A stretch of DNA of 64,000 nucleotides. It comes from Clusia tigrina (taxonomy: Eukaryota > Arthropoda > Insecta > Diptera > Clusiidae). The position numbers and the translations under genes are program-made. The notes under the pieces were generated by a model. The model had not been told where the DNA came from and did no database searches. It saw only the letters and a list, made by a program, of their open reading frames with translations. The DNA lies in NCBI GenBank assembly GCA_920105625.2, contig CAKKTE020000496.1, forward strand, positions 310,001-374,000, given 5' to 3'. Shown piece after piece: positions 49,966 to 61,480 of the stretch (positions are counted from its first letter, which is position 1; the number at the start of each line of letters is the position of its first letter).

Positions 49966-52315
49966 TTACAAACTTTGATAGGTGTAGGACGTACCGTATA
50001 GAAGTTAGGGCCATTTGAAGTTTTATCAGTGTTTGATTAGGGACTCAAGGGTAGCATTGCTTTGAGCGATAGCTTAAATTGACAAGAGACTCGAGTACTT
50101 TATTGTTACAAAATTTCAAGGTTTTATGACGCTCCAGTAAAAAGTTACAAGCATTTGTATGTTGCAAACTTTGATAGGTGTAGGACGTACCGTATAGAAG
50201 TTAGGCCCATTTGAAGTTTTATCACTGTTTGATTTGGGACTCAAGGTTAGCATAGCTTTGAGCGATATCTTAAATTGACAAGAGGCTCGAGTACTTTATT
50301 GTTACAAAATTTCAAGGTTTTATGACGCTCCAGTAAAAAGTTACAAGCATTTGTATGTTGCAAACTTTGATAGGTGTAGGACGTACCGTATAGAAGTTAG
50401 GGCCATTTGAAGCTTTATCAGTGTTTGATTTGAAACTCAGGGTAGCATAGCTTTGAGCGATAGCTTAAATTGACAAGGGGCTCGAGTACTTTATTGTTAC
50501 AAAATTTCAAGGTTTTACGACGCTCCAGTAAAAAGTTGCAAGCATTTGTATGTTGCAAACTTTGATAGGTGTAGGACGTACCGTATAGAAGTTAGGGGCA
50601 ATTGAAGTTTTATCAGTGTTTGATTTGATATTCAAGGGTAGCATAGCTTTGACCGATAGCTTAAATTGACAAGAGGCTCGAGTACTTTATTGTTACAAAA
50701 TTTCAAGGTTTTACGACGCTCCAGTAAAAAGTTACAAGCATTTGTATGTTGCAAACTTTGATAGGTGTAGGACGTACCGTACAGAAGTTAGGGCCATTTG
50801 AAGTTTTATCACTGTTTGCTTTGAGACGCATGCGTAGCATTGCTTTGAGCGATAGCTTAAATTGACAAGAGGCTCGAGTACTTTATTGTTACAAAATTTC
50901 AAGGTTTTATGACGCTCCAGTAAAAAGTTACAAGCATTTGTATGTTGCAAACTTTGATAGGTGTAGGACGTACCGTATAGAAGTTAGCGCCATTTGAAGT
51001 TTTATCAGTGTTTGATTTGGGACTCAAGGGTAGCATAGCTTTGAGCGATAGCTTAAATTGACAAGAGGCTCGAGTACTTTATTGTTACAAAATTTCAAGG
51101 TTTTATGACGCTCCAGTAAAAAGTTACAAGCATTTTTATGTTGCAAACTTTGATAGGTGTAGGACGTACCGTATAGAAGTTAGGGCCATTTGAAGTTTTA
51201 TCAGTGTTTGATTAGGGACTCAAGGGTAGCATTGCTTTGAGCGATAGCTTAAATTGAGAAGAGGCTCGAGTACTTTATTGTTACAAAATTTCAAGGTTTT
51301 ATGACGCTCCAGTAACAAGTTACAGGCATTTGTATGTTGCAAACTTTGATAGGTGTAGGACGTACCGTATAGAAGCTAGTCCCATTTGAAGTTTTATCAC
51401 CGTTTGATTTGGGACTCAAGGTTAGCATAGCTTTGAGCGATATCTTAAATTGACAAGAGGCTCGAGTACTTTATTGTTACAAAATTTCAAGGTTTTATGA
51501 CGCTCCAGTAAAAAGTTACAAGCATTTGTATGTTGCAAACTTTGATAGGTGTAGGACGTACCGTATAGAAGTTAGGGCCATTTGAAGCTTTATCAGTGTT
51601 TGATTTGAAACTCAGGGTAGCATAGCTTTGAGCGATAGCTTAAATTGACAAGGGGCTCGAGTACTTTATTGTTACAAAATTTCAAGGTTTTACGACGCTC
51701 CAGTAAAAAGTTACAAGCATTTGTATGTTGCAAACTTTGATAGGTGTAGGACGTACCGTATAGAAGTTAGGGGCAATTGAAGTTTTATCAGTGTTTGATT
51801 TGATATTCAAGGGTAGCATAGCTTTGACCGATAGCTTAAATTGACAAGAGGCTCGAGTACTTTATTGTTACAAAATTTCAAGGTTTTACGACGCTCCAGT
51901 AAAAAGTTACAAGCATTTGTATGTTGCAAACTTTGATAGGTGTAGGACGTACCGTACAGAAGTTAGGGCCATTTGAAGTTTTATCACTGTTTGATTTGAG
52001 ACGCATGCGTAGCATTGCTTTGAGCGATAGCTTAAATTGACAAGAGGCTCGAGTACTTTATTGTTACAAAATTTCAAGGTTTTATGACGCTCCAGTAAAA
52101 AGTTACAAGCATTTGTATGTTGCAAACTTTGATAGGTGTAGGACGTACCGTATAGAAGTTAGCGCCATTTGAAGTTTTATCAGTGTTTGATTTGGGACTC
52201 AAGGGTAGCATAGCTTTGAGCGATAGCTTAAATTGACAAGAGGCTCGAGTACTTTATTGTTACAAAATATCAAGGTTTTACGACGCTCCAGTAAAAAGTT
52301 GCAAGCATTTGTATG
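49966..52315 (+). repeat. Nested 1175-bp six-monomer tandem duplication (in HOR copy 1)
   Basis: 49966-51140 and 51141-52315. Members in order: GATTAGGGACTC with AGCATTGC; TTAGGCCC with CACTGTTTG; GCTTTATCAG with GAAACTCAGGG; GGGGCAATTG with GATATTCAAGG; ACGCATGCGT; and GCGCC. All six anchors are offset by 1175 bp. The same doubled structure is in 54077-56426, so the duplication is older than that of the 21-monomer unit. Confidence 0.9.
50945..51140 (+). repeat. Near-consensus 196-bp monomer (reference unit)
   Basis: This monomer differs from my by-eye consensus at only about two positions (GCGCC instead of GGGCC, and a T in the last ten bases). It can serve as the type unit. Landmarks by offset: 1-8 TTGCAAAC; 20-31 GAGGACGTACCG-like segment; 41-47 TAGGGCC region; 68-90 variable box (GATTTGGGACTCAAGGG region); 91-110 an internal 1.5-copy 13-bp repeat (ATAGCTT, 6 bp, ATAGCTT); 124-129 CTCGAG; 133-150 CTTTATTGTTACAAAATT; 171-183 AGTAAAAAGTTAC. 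The unit contains a CAAAA pentamer, a motif reported as enriched in plant satellites, which is weak support for a plant source. Confidence 0.85.
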
Positions 52316-54076
52316 TTGCAAACTTTGATAGGTGTAGGACGTACCTTCTAGAAGTTAGGGCCGTTTGAAGTTTTATCAGTGTTTGATTTGGGACTCACGG
52401 GTCGCATAGCTTTGAGCGATAGCTTAAATTGACTAGAGGCTCGAGTACTTTATTGTTACAAAATTTCAAGGTTTTATGACGCTCCAGTAAAAAGTTACAA
52501 GCATTTGTATGTTGCAAACGTTGATAGGTGTAGGACATACCGTATAGAAGTTAGGGCCATTTGAAGTTTTATCAGTGTTAGATTTGGGACTCAAGGGTAG
52601 CATAGCTTTGAGCGATAGCTTAAATTGACAAGAGGCTCGAGTACTTTATTGGTAAAAAATTTCAAGGTTTTATGAGGCTCCAGTAAAAAGTTACAAGCAT
52701 TTGTATGTTGCAAACGTTGATAGGTGTAGGACGTACCGTATAGAAGTTAGAGCCATTTGAAGTTTTATCAGTGTTAGATTTGGGACTCAAGGGTAGCATA
52801 GCTTTGAGCGATAGCTTAAATTGACAAGAGGCTCGAGTACTTTATTGTTAAAAAATTTCAAGGTTTTATGAGGCTCCAGTAAAAAGTTACAAGCATTTGT
52901 ATGTTGCAAACGTTGATAGGTGTAGGACGTACCGTATAGAAGTTAGGGCCATTTGAAGTTTTATCAGTGTTTGATTTGGAACTCAGGGTAGCATAGCTTT
53001 GAGCGATAGCTTAAATTGACAAGAGGCTCGAGTACTTTATTGTTAAAAAATTTCAAGGTTTTATGACGCTCCAGTAAAAAGTTACAAGCATTTGTATGTT
53101 GCAAACGTTGATAGGTGTAGGTCGTACCGTATAGAAGTTAGGGCCATTTGAAGTTTTATCAGTGTTAGATTTGGGACTCAAGGGTAGCATAGCTTTGAGC
53201 GATAGCTTAAATTGACAAGAGGCTCGAGTACTTTATTGTTACAAAATTTCAAGGTTTTATGACGCTCCAGTAAAAAGTTACAAGCATTTGTATGTTGCAA
53301 ACTTTGATAGGTGTAGGCCGTACCGTATAGAAGTTAGGCCTATTTGAAGTTTTATCAGTGTTTGATTTGGGACTCAAGGGTAGCATAGCTTTGAGCGATA
53401 TCTTAAATTGACTAGAGGCTCGAGTACTTTATTGTTACAAAATTTCAAGGTTTTATGACGCTCCAGTAAAAAGTTACAAGCACTTGTATGTTGCAAACTT
53501 TGATAGGTGTAGGACGTACCGTATAGAAGTTAGGGCCATTTTAAGTTTTATCAATGTTTGATTTGGAACTCAGGGTAGCATAGCTTTGAGCGATAGCTTA
53601 AATTGACAAGAGGCTCGAGTACTTTATTGTTACAAAATTTCAAGGTTTTATGACGCTCCAGTAAAAAGTTATAAGCATTTGTATGTTGCAAACTTTGATA
53701 GGTGTAGGACGTACTGTATAGAAGTTAGCGCCATTTGAAGTTTTATCAGTGTTTGATTTGGGACTCAAGGGTAGCATAGCTTTGAGCGATAGCTTAAATT
53801 GACAAGAGGCTCGAGTACTTTATTGTTACAAAATTTCAAGGTTTTACGACGCTCCAGTAAAAAGTTACAAGCACTTGTATGTTGCAAACTTTGATAGGTG
53901 TAGGACGTACCGTATAGAAGTTAGGGCCATTTTAAGTTTTATCAGTGTTTGATTTGGAACTCAGGGTAGCATAGCTTTGAGCGATGGCTTAAATTGACAA
54001 GAGGCTCGAGTACTTTATTGTTACAAAATTTCAAGGTTTTATGACGCTCCAGTAAAAAGTTACAAGCATTTTTATG

Positions 54077-56426
54077 TTACAAACTTTGATAGGTGTAGGA
54101 CGTACCGTATAGAAGTTAGGGCCATTTGAAGTTTTATCAGTGTTTGATTAGGGACTCAAGGGTAGCATTGCTTTGAGCGATAGCTTAAATTGACAAGAGG
54201 CTCGAGTACTTTATTGTTACAAAATTTCAAGGTTTTATGACGCTCCAGTAAAAAGTTACAAGCATTTGTATGTTGCAAACTTTGATAGGTGTAGGACGTA
54301 CCGTATAGAAGTTAGGCCCATTTGAAGTTTTATCACTGTTTGATTTGGGACTCAAGGTTAGCATAGCTTTGAGCGATATCTTAAATTGACAAGAGGCTCG
54401 AGTACTTTATTGTTACAAAATTTCAAGGTTTTATGACGCTCCAGTAAAAAGTTACAAGCATTTGTATGTTGCAAACTTTGATAGGTGTAGGACGTACCGT
54501 ATAGAAGTTAGGGCCATTTGAAGCTTTATCAGTGTTTGATTTGAAACTCAGGGTAGCATAGCTTTGAGCGATAGCTTAAATTGACAAGGGGCTCGAGTAC
54601 TTTATTGTTACAAAATTTCAAGGTTTTACGACGCTCCAGTAAAAAGTTGCAAGCATTTGTATGTTGCAAACTTTGATAGGTGTAGGACGTACCGTATAGA
54701 AGTTAGGGGCAATTGAAGTTTTATCAGTGTTTGATTTTATATTCAAGGGTAGCATAGCTTTGACCGATAGCTTAAATTGACAAGAGGCTCGAGTACTTTA
54801 TTGTTACAAAATTTCAAGGTTTTACGACGCTCCAGTAAAAAGTTACAAGCATTTGTATGTTGCAAACTTTGATAGGTGTAGGACGTACCGTACAGAAGTT
54901 AGGGCCATTTGAAGTTTTATCACTGTTTGATTTGAGACGCATGCGTAGCATTGCTTTGAGCGATAGCTTAAATTGACAAGAGGCTCGAGTACTTTATTGT
55001 TACAAAATTTCAAGGTTTTATGACGCTCCAGTAAAAAGTTACAAGCATTTGTATGTTGCAAACTTTGATAGGTGTAGGACGTACCGTATAGAAGTTAGCG
55101 CCATTTGAAGTTTTATCAGTGTTTGATTTGGGACTCAAGGGTAGCATAGCTTTGAGCGATAGCTTAAATTGACAAGAGGCTCGAGTACTTTATTGTTACA
55201 AAATTTCAAGGTTTTATGACGCTCCAATAAAAAGTTACAAGCATTTTTATGTTGCAAACTTTGATAGGTGTAGGACGTACCGTATAGAAGTTAGGGCCAT
55301 TTGAAGTTTTATCAGTGTTTGATTAGGGACTCAAGGGTAGCATTGCTTTGAGCGATAGCTTAAATTGACAAGAGGCTCGAGTACTTTATTGTTACAAAAT
55401 TTCAAGGTTTTATGACGCTCCAGTAAAAAGTTACAAGCATTTGTATGTTGCAAACTTTGATAGGTGTAGGACGTACCGTATAGAAGTTAGGCCCATTTGA
55501 AGTTTTATCACTGTTTGATTTGGGACTCAAGGTTAGCATAGCTTTGAGCGATATCTTAAATTGACAAGAGGCTCGAGTACTTTATTGTTACAAAATTTCA
55601 AGGTTTTATGACGCTCCAGTAAAAAGTTACAAGCATTTGTATGTTGCAAACTTTGATAGGTGTAGGACGTACCGTATAGAAGTTAGGGCCATTTGAAGCT
55701 TTATCAGTGTTTGATTTGAAACTCAGGGTAGCATAGCTTTGAGCGATAGCTTAAATTGACAAGGGGCTCGAGTACTTTATTGTTACAAAATTTCAAGGTT
55801 TTACGACGCTCCAGTAAAAAGTTGCAAGCATTTGTATGTTGCAAACTTTGATAGGTGTAGGACGTACCGTATAGAAGTTAGGGGCAATTGAAGTTTTATC
55901 AGTGTTTGATTTGATATTCAATGGTAGCATAGCTTTGACCGATAGCTTAAATTGACAAGAGGCTCGAGTACTTTATTGTTACAAAATTTCAAGGTTTTAC
56001 GACGCTCCAGTAAAAAGTTACAAGCATTTGTATGTTGCAAACTTTGATAGGTGTAGGACGTACCGTACAGAAGTTAGGGCCATTTGAAGTTTTATCACTG
56101 TTTGATTTGAGACGCATGCGTAGCATTGCTTTGAGCGATAGCTTAAATTGACAAGAGGCTCGAGTACTTTATTGTTACAAAATTTCAAGGTTTTATGACG
56201 CTCCAGTAAAAAGTTACAAGCATTTGTATGTTGCAAACTTTGATAGGTGTAGGACGTACCGTATAGAAGTTAGCGCCATTTGAAGTTTTATCAGTGTTTG
56301 ATTTGGAACTCAAGGGTAGCATAGCTTTGAGCGATAGCTTAAATTGACAAGAGGCTCGAGTACTTTATTGTTACAAAATATCAAGGTTTTACGACGCTCC
56401 AGTAAAAAGTTGCAAGCATTTGTATG
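54077..56426 (+). repeat. Nested 1175-bp six-monomer tandem duplication (in HOR copy 2)
   Basis: 54077-55251 and 55252-56426, the counterparts of 49966-52315. Private changes include GATTTTATATTC near 54736, CTCCAATAAAAAG near 55226, and TTCAATGGTAGC near 55918. They show independent drift since the 4111-bp duplication. Confidence 0.9.
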
Positions 56427-57014
56427 TTGCAAACTTTGATAGGTGTAGGACGTACCTTCTAGAAGTTAGGGCCGTTTGAAGTTTTATCAGTGTTTGATTT
56501 GGGACTCACGGGTAGCATAGCTTTGAGCGATAGCTTAAATTGACTAGAGGCTCGAGTACTTTATTGTTACAAAATTTCAAGGTTTTATGACGCTCCAGTA
56601 AAAAGTTACAAGCATTTGTATGTTGCAAACGTTGATAGGTGTAGGACGTACCGTATAGAAGTTAGGGCCATTTGAAGTTTTATCAGTGTTAGATTTGGGA
56701 CTCAAGGGTAGCATAGCTTTGAGCGATAGCTTAAATTGACAAGAGGCTCGAGTACTTTATTGGTAAAAAATTTCAAGGTTTTATGAGGCTCCAGTAAAAA
56801 GTTACAAGCATTTGTATGTTGCAAACGTTGATAGGTGTAGGACGTACCGTATAGAAGTTAGAGCCATTTGAAGTTTTATCAGTGTTAGATTTGGGACTCA
56901 AGGGTAGCATAGCTTTGAGCGATAGCTTAAATTGACAAGAGGCTCGAGTACTTTATTGTTAAAAAATTTCAAGGTTTTATGAGGCTCCAGTAAAAAGTTA
57001 CAAGCATTTGTATG

Positions 57015-58350
57015 TTGCAAACGTTGATAGGTGTAGGACGTACCGTATAGAAGTTAGGGCCATTTGAAGTTTTATCAGTGTTTGATTTGGAACTCAGGGT
57101 AGCATAGCTTTGAGCGATAGCTTAAATTGACAAGAGGCTCGAGTACTTTATTGTTAAAAAATTTCAAGGTTTTATGACGCTCCAGTAAAAAGTTACAAGC
57201 ATTTGTATGTTGCAAACGTTGATAGGTGTAGGACGTACCGTATAGAAGTTAGGGCCATTTGAAGTTTTATCAGTGTTAGATTTGGGACTCAAGGGTAGCA
57301 TAGCTTTGAGCGATAGCTTAAATTGACAAGAGGCTCGAGTACTTTATTGTTACAAAATTTCAAGGTTTTATGACGCTCCAGTAAAAAGTTACAAGCATTT
57401 GTATGTTGCAAACTTTGATAGGTGTAGGACGTACCGTATAGAAGTTAGGCCTATTTGAAGTTTTATCAGTGTTTGATTTGGGACTCAAGGGTAGCATAGC
57501 TTTGAGCGATATCTTAAATTGACTAGAGGCTCGAGTACTTTATTGTTACAAAATTTCAAGGTTTTATGTTGCAAACTGTGATAGGTGTAGGACGTACCGT
57601 ATAGAAGTTAGGGCCATTTTAAGTTTTATCAATGTTTGATTTGGAACTCAGGGTAGCATAGCTTTGAGCGATAGCTTAAATTGACAAGAGGCTCGAGTAC
57701 TTTATTGTTACAAAATTTCAAGGTTTTATGACGCTCCAGTAAAAAGTTATAAGCATTTGTATGTTGCAAACTTTGATAGGTGTAGGACGTACTGTATAGA
57801 AGTTAGCGCCATTTGAAGTTTTATCAGTGTTTGATTTGGGACTCAAGGGTAGCATAGCTTTGAGCGATAGCTTAAATTGACAAGAGGCTCGAGTACTTTA
57901 TTGTTACAAAATTTCAAGGTTTTACGACGCTCCAGTAAAAAGTTGCAAGCATTTGTATGTTGCAAACTTTGATAGGTGTAGGACGTACCTTCTAGAAGTT
58001 AGGGCCGTTTGAAGTTTTATCAGTGTTTGATCTGGGACTCACGGGTAGCATAGCTTTGAGCGATAGCTTAAATTGACTAGAGGCTCGAGTACTTTATTGT
58101 TAAAAAATTTCAAGGTTTTATGACGCTCCAGTAAAAAGTTACAAGCATTTTTATGTTGCAAACTTTGATAGGTGTAGGACGTACCGTATAGAAGTTAGGG
58201 CCATTTCAAGTTTTATCAGTGTTTGATTTGGACTCAAGGGTAGTATAGCTTCGAGCGATAGCTTAAATTGACAAGAGGCTCGAGTACTTTATTGTTACAA
58301 AATTTCAAGGTTTTATGACGCTCCAGTAAAAAGTTACAAGCATTTTTATG
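57015..58350 (+). repeat. Seven-monomer block duplicated 1.73-1.76 kb downstream, copy 1
   Basis: Monomers at 57015, 57210, 57406, 57569, 57764, 57960 and 58156 correspond in order to 58742, 58937, 59133, 59329, 59524, 59720 and 59916. The offset is 1727 bp before and 1760 bp after the 33-bp deletion, so copy 1 acquired the deletion after or independently of the duplication. The block overlaps the end of HOR copy 2. Confidence 0.8.
57406..57568 (+). repeat. 163-bp monomer with a 33-bp deletion
   Basis: The unit ends GGTTTTATGTTGC, missing the stretch from the GACGCTCC region through CACTTGTA. Both ends of the lost segment carry TATG, so a 4-bp microhomology could have mediated it. HOR copy 1 has the full-length version at 53295-53490. 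Confidence 0.9.
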
Positions 58351-58741
58351 TTGCAAACTTTGATAGGTGTAGGACGTACCGTATAGAAGTTAGGGCCATT
58401 TCAAGTTTTATCAGTGTTTGATTTGGAACTCAGGGTAGCATAGCTTTGAGCGATAGCTTAAATTGACAAGAGGCTCGAGTACTTTATTGTTACAAAATTT
58501 CAAGGTTTTATGACGCTCCAGTAAAAAGTTACAAGCATTTTTATGTTGCAAACTTTGATAGGTGTAGGACGTACCGTATAGAAGTTAGGGCCATTTGAAG
58601 TTTTATCAGTGTTTGATTAGGGACTCAAGGGTAGCATTGCTTTGAGCGATAGCTTAAATTGACAAGAGGCTCGAGTACTTTATTGTTACAAAATTTCAAG
58701 GTTTTATGACGCTCCAGTAAAAAGTTACAAGCATTTGTATG
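58351..58741 (+). repeat. Two-monomer joint between duplicated blocks
   Basis: The unit at 58351 is a hybrid. It starts like the CATTTCAAG monomers (58156, 59916) and continues with GGAACTCAGGG like 60307, so it records an exchange inside a monomer. The 58546 unit (GATTAGGGACTC, AGCATTGC) is the subtype of 49966 and 60502. Confidence 0.7.
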
Positions 58742-60110
58742 TTGCAAACGTTGATAGGTGTAGGACGTACCGTATAGAAGTTAGGGCCATTTGAAGTTTT
58801 ATCAGTGTTTGATTTGGAACTCAGGGTAGCATAGCTTTGAGCGATAGCTTAAATTGACAAGAGGCTCGAGTACTTTATTGTTAAAAAATTTCAAGGTTTT
58901 ATGACGCTCCAGTAAAAAGTTACAAGCATTTGTATGTTGCAAACGTTGATAGGTGTAGGACGTACCGTATAGAAGTTAGGGCCATTTGAAGTTTTATCAG
59001 TGTTAGATTTGGGACTCAAGGGTAGCATAGCTTTGAGCGATAGCTTAAATTGACAAGAGGCTCGAGTACTTTATTGTTACAAAATTTCAAGGTTTTATGT
59101 CGCTCCAGTAAAAAGTTACAAGCATTTGTATGTTGCAAACTTTGATAGGTGTAGGACGTACCGTATAGAAGTTAGGCCTATTTGAAGTTTTATCAGTGTT
59201 TGATTTGGGACTCAAGGGTAGCATAGCTTTGAGCGATATCTTAAATTGACTAGAGGCTCGAGTACTTTATTGTTACAAAATTTCAAGGTTTTATGACGCT
59301 CCAGTAAAAAGTTACAAGCACTTGTATGTTGCACACTTTGATAGGTGTAGGACGTACCGTATAGAAGTTAGGGCCATTTTAAGTTTTATCAATGTTTGAT
59401 TTGGAACTCAGGGTAGCATAGCTTTGAGCGATAGCTTAAATTGACAAGAGGCTCGAGTACTTTATTGTTACAAAATTTCAAGGTTTTATGACGCTCCAGT
59501 AAAAAGTTATAAGCATTTGTATGTTGCAAACTTTGATAGGTGTAGGATGTATTGTATAGAAGTTTGCGCCATTTGAAGTTTTATCAGTGTTTGATTTGGG
59601 ACTCAAGGGTAGCATAGCTTTGAGCGATAGCTTAAATTGACAAGAGGCTCGAGTACTTTATTGTTACAAAATTTCAAGGTTTTACGACGCTCCAGTAAAA
59701 AGTTGCAAGCATTTGTATGTTGCAAACTTTGATAGGTGTAGGACGTACCTTCTAGAAGTTAGGGCCGTTTGAAGTTTTATCAGTGTTTGATTTGGGACTC
59801 ACGGGTAGCATAGCTTTGAGCGATAGCTTAAATTGATTATAGGCTCGAGTACTTTATTGTTACAAAATTTCAAGGTTTTATGACGCTCCAGTAAAAAGTT
59901 ACAAGCATTTTTATGTTGCAAACTTTGATAGGTGTAGGACGTACCGTATAGAAGTTAGGGCCATTTCAAGTTTTATCAGTGTTTGATTTGGACTCAAGGG
60001 TAGTATAGCTTCGAGCGATAGCTTAAATTGACAAGAGGCTCGAGTACTTTATTGTTACAAAATTTCAAGGTTTTATGACGCTCCAGTAAAAAGTTACAAG
60101 CATTTGTATG
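58742..60110 (+). repeat. Seven-monomer block, copy 2
   Basis: Counterpart of 57015-58350 without the 33-bp deletion (1369 against 1336 bp). Private changes include GCACACTTTG (59329), GGATGTATTG with GAAGTTTGCGCC (59524) and GATTATAGGCTC near 59835. Confidence 0.8.
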
Positions 60111-61480
60111 TTGCAAACTTTGATAGGTGTAGGACGTACCGTATAGAAGTTAGGCCCATTTGAAGTTTTATCAGTGTTTGATTTGGGACTCAAGGGTAGC
60201 ATAGCTTTGAGCGATATCTTAAATTGACAAGAGGCTCGAGTACTTTATTGTTACAAAATTTCAAGGTTTTATGAAGCTCCAGTAAAAAGTTACAAGCACT
60301 TGTATGTTGCAAACTTTGATAGGTGTAGGACGTACCGTATAGAAGTTAGGGCCATTTTAAGTTTTATCAGTGTTTGATTTGGAACTCAGGGTAGCATAGC
60401 TTTGAGCGATAGCTTAAATTGACAAGAGGCTCGAGTACTTTATTGTTACAAAATTTCAAGGTTTTATGACGCTCCAGTAAAAAGTTACAAGCATTTTTAT
60501 GTTGCAAACTTTGATAGGTGTAGGACGTACCGTATAGAAGTTAGGGCCATTTGAAGTTTTATCAGTGTTTGATTAGGGACTCAAGGGTAGCATTGCTTTG
60601 AGCGATAGCTTAAATTGACAAGAGGCTCGAGTACTTTATTGTTACAAAATTTCAAGGTTTTATGACGCTCCAGTAAAAAGTTACAAGCATTTGTATGTTG
60701 CAAACTTTGATAGGTGTAGGACGTACCGTATAGAAGTTAGGCCCATTTGAAGTTTTATCACTGTTTGATTTGGGACTCAAGGTTAGCATAGCTTTGAGCG
60801 ATATCTTAAATTGACAAGAGGCTCGAGTACTTTATTGTTACAAAATTTCAAGGTTTTATGACGCTCCATTAAACAGTTACAAGCATTTGTATGTTGCAAA
60901 CTTTGATAGGTGTAGGACGTACCGTATAGAAGTTAGGGCCATTTGAAGCTTTATCAGTGTTTGATTTGAAACTCAGGGTAGCATAGCTTTGAGCGATAGC
61001 TTAAATTGACAAGGGGCTCGAGTACTTTATTGTTACAAAATTTCAAGGTTTTACGACGCTCCAGTAAAAAGTTGCAAGCATTTGTATGTTGCAAACTTTG
61101 ATAGGTGTAGGACGTACCGTATAGAAGTTAGGGGCAATTGAAGTTTTATCAGTGTTTGATTTGATACTCAAGGGTAGCATAGCTTTGACCGATAGCTTAA
61201 ATTGACAAGAGGCTCGAGTACTTTATTGTTACAAAATTTCAAGGTTTTACGACGCTCCAGTAAAAAGTTACAAGCATTTGTATGTTGCAAACTTTGATAG
61301 GTGTAGGACGTACCGTACAGAAGTTAGGGCCATTTGAAGTTTTATCACTGTTTGATTTGAGACGCATGCGTAGCATTGCTTTGAGCGATAGCTTAAATTG
61401 ACAAGAGGCTCGAGTACTTTCTTGTTACAAAATTTCAAGGTTTTATGACGCTCCAGTAAAAAGTTACAAGCATTTGTATG
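59720..61480 (+). repeat. 1761-bp block matching 49184-50944 at 10,536 bp distance
   Basis: Nine monomers (59720 to 61285) follow the order of 49184 to 50749 with a constant 10,536-bp offset and equal length. The match ends with the ACGCATGCGT unit. Only one six-monomer set is present here, where the 21-monomer HOR has two, so this block resembles the state before the nested 1175-bp duplication. Confidence 0.8.

Larger units (their letters stand above)
49771..53881 (+). repeat. 21-monomer HOR, copy 1 (4111 bp)
   Basis: Twenty-one monomers starting at 49771 and ending before 53882. All anchors recur exactly 4111 bp later until a private deletion in copy 2. It contains a nested 6-monomer duplication (49966-51140 and 51141-52315), two ACGCATGCGT units, one CTTCTAGAAG unit and four CAAACGTTG monomers (52512-53294). 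Visible private changes include GTAGTACG (49771), TTTGCTTTGAGACGC (50749) and AACAAGTTACAGGC near 51317. Confidence 0.92.
53882..57959 (+). repeat. 21-monomer HOR, copy 2 (4078 bp)
   Basis: Same 21 subtypes in the same order as 49771-53881. It is 33 bp shorter because of one deletion in the unit starting at 57406 (163 bp), where GGTTTTATG joins GTTGCAAAC-side sequence through a shared TATG. The nested 6-monomer pair is at 54077-55251 and 55252-56426. Order breaks at 57960, where a CTTCTAGAAG unit follows instead of the 49771/53882 type. Confidence 0.92.

Noticed and set aside
55226..55231. AATAAA polyadenylation-like signals (also near 19650)
   Set aside because: They arise by a single G to A change in CCAGTAAAAAG in isolated monomers; without a transcript they mean nothing.
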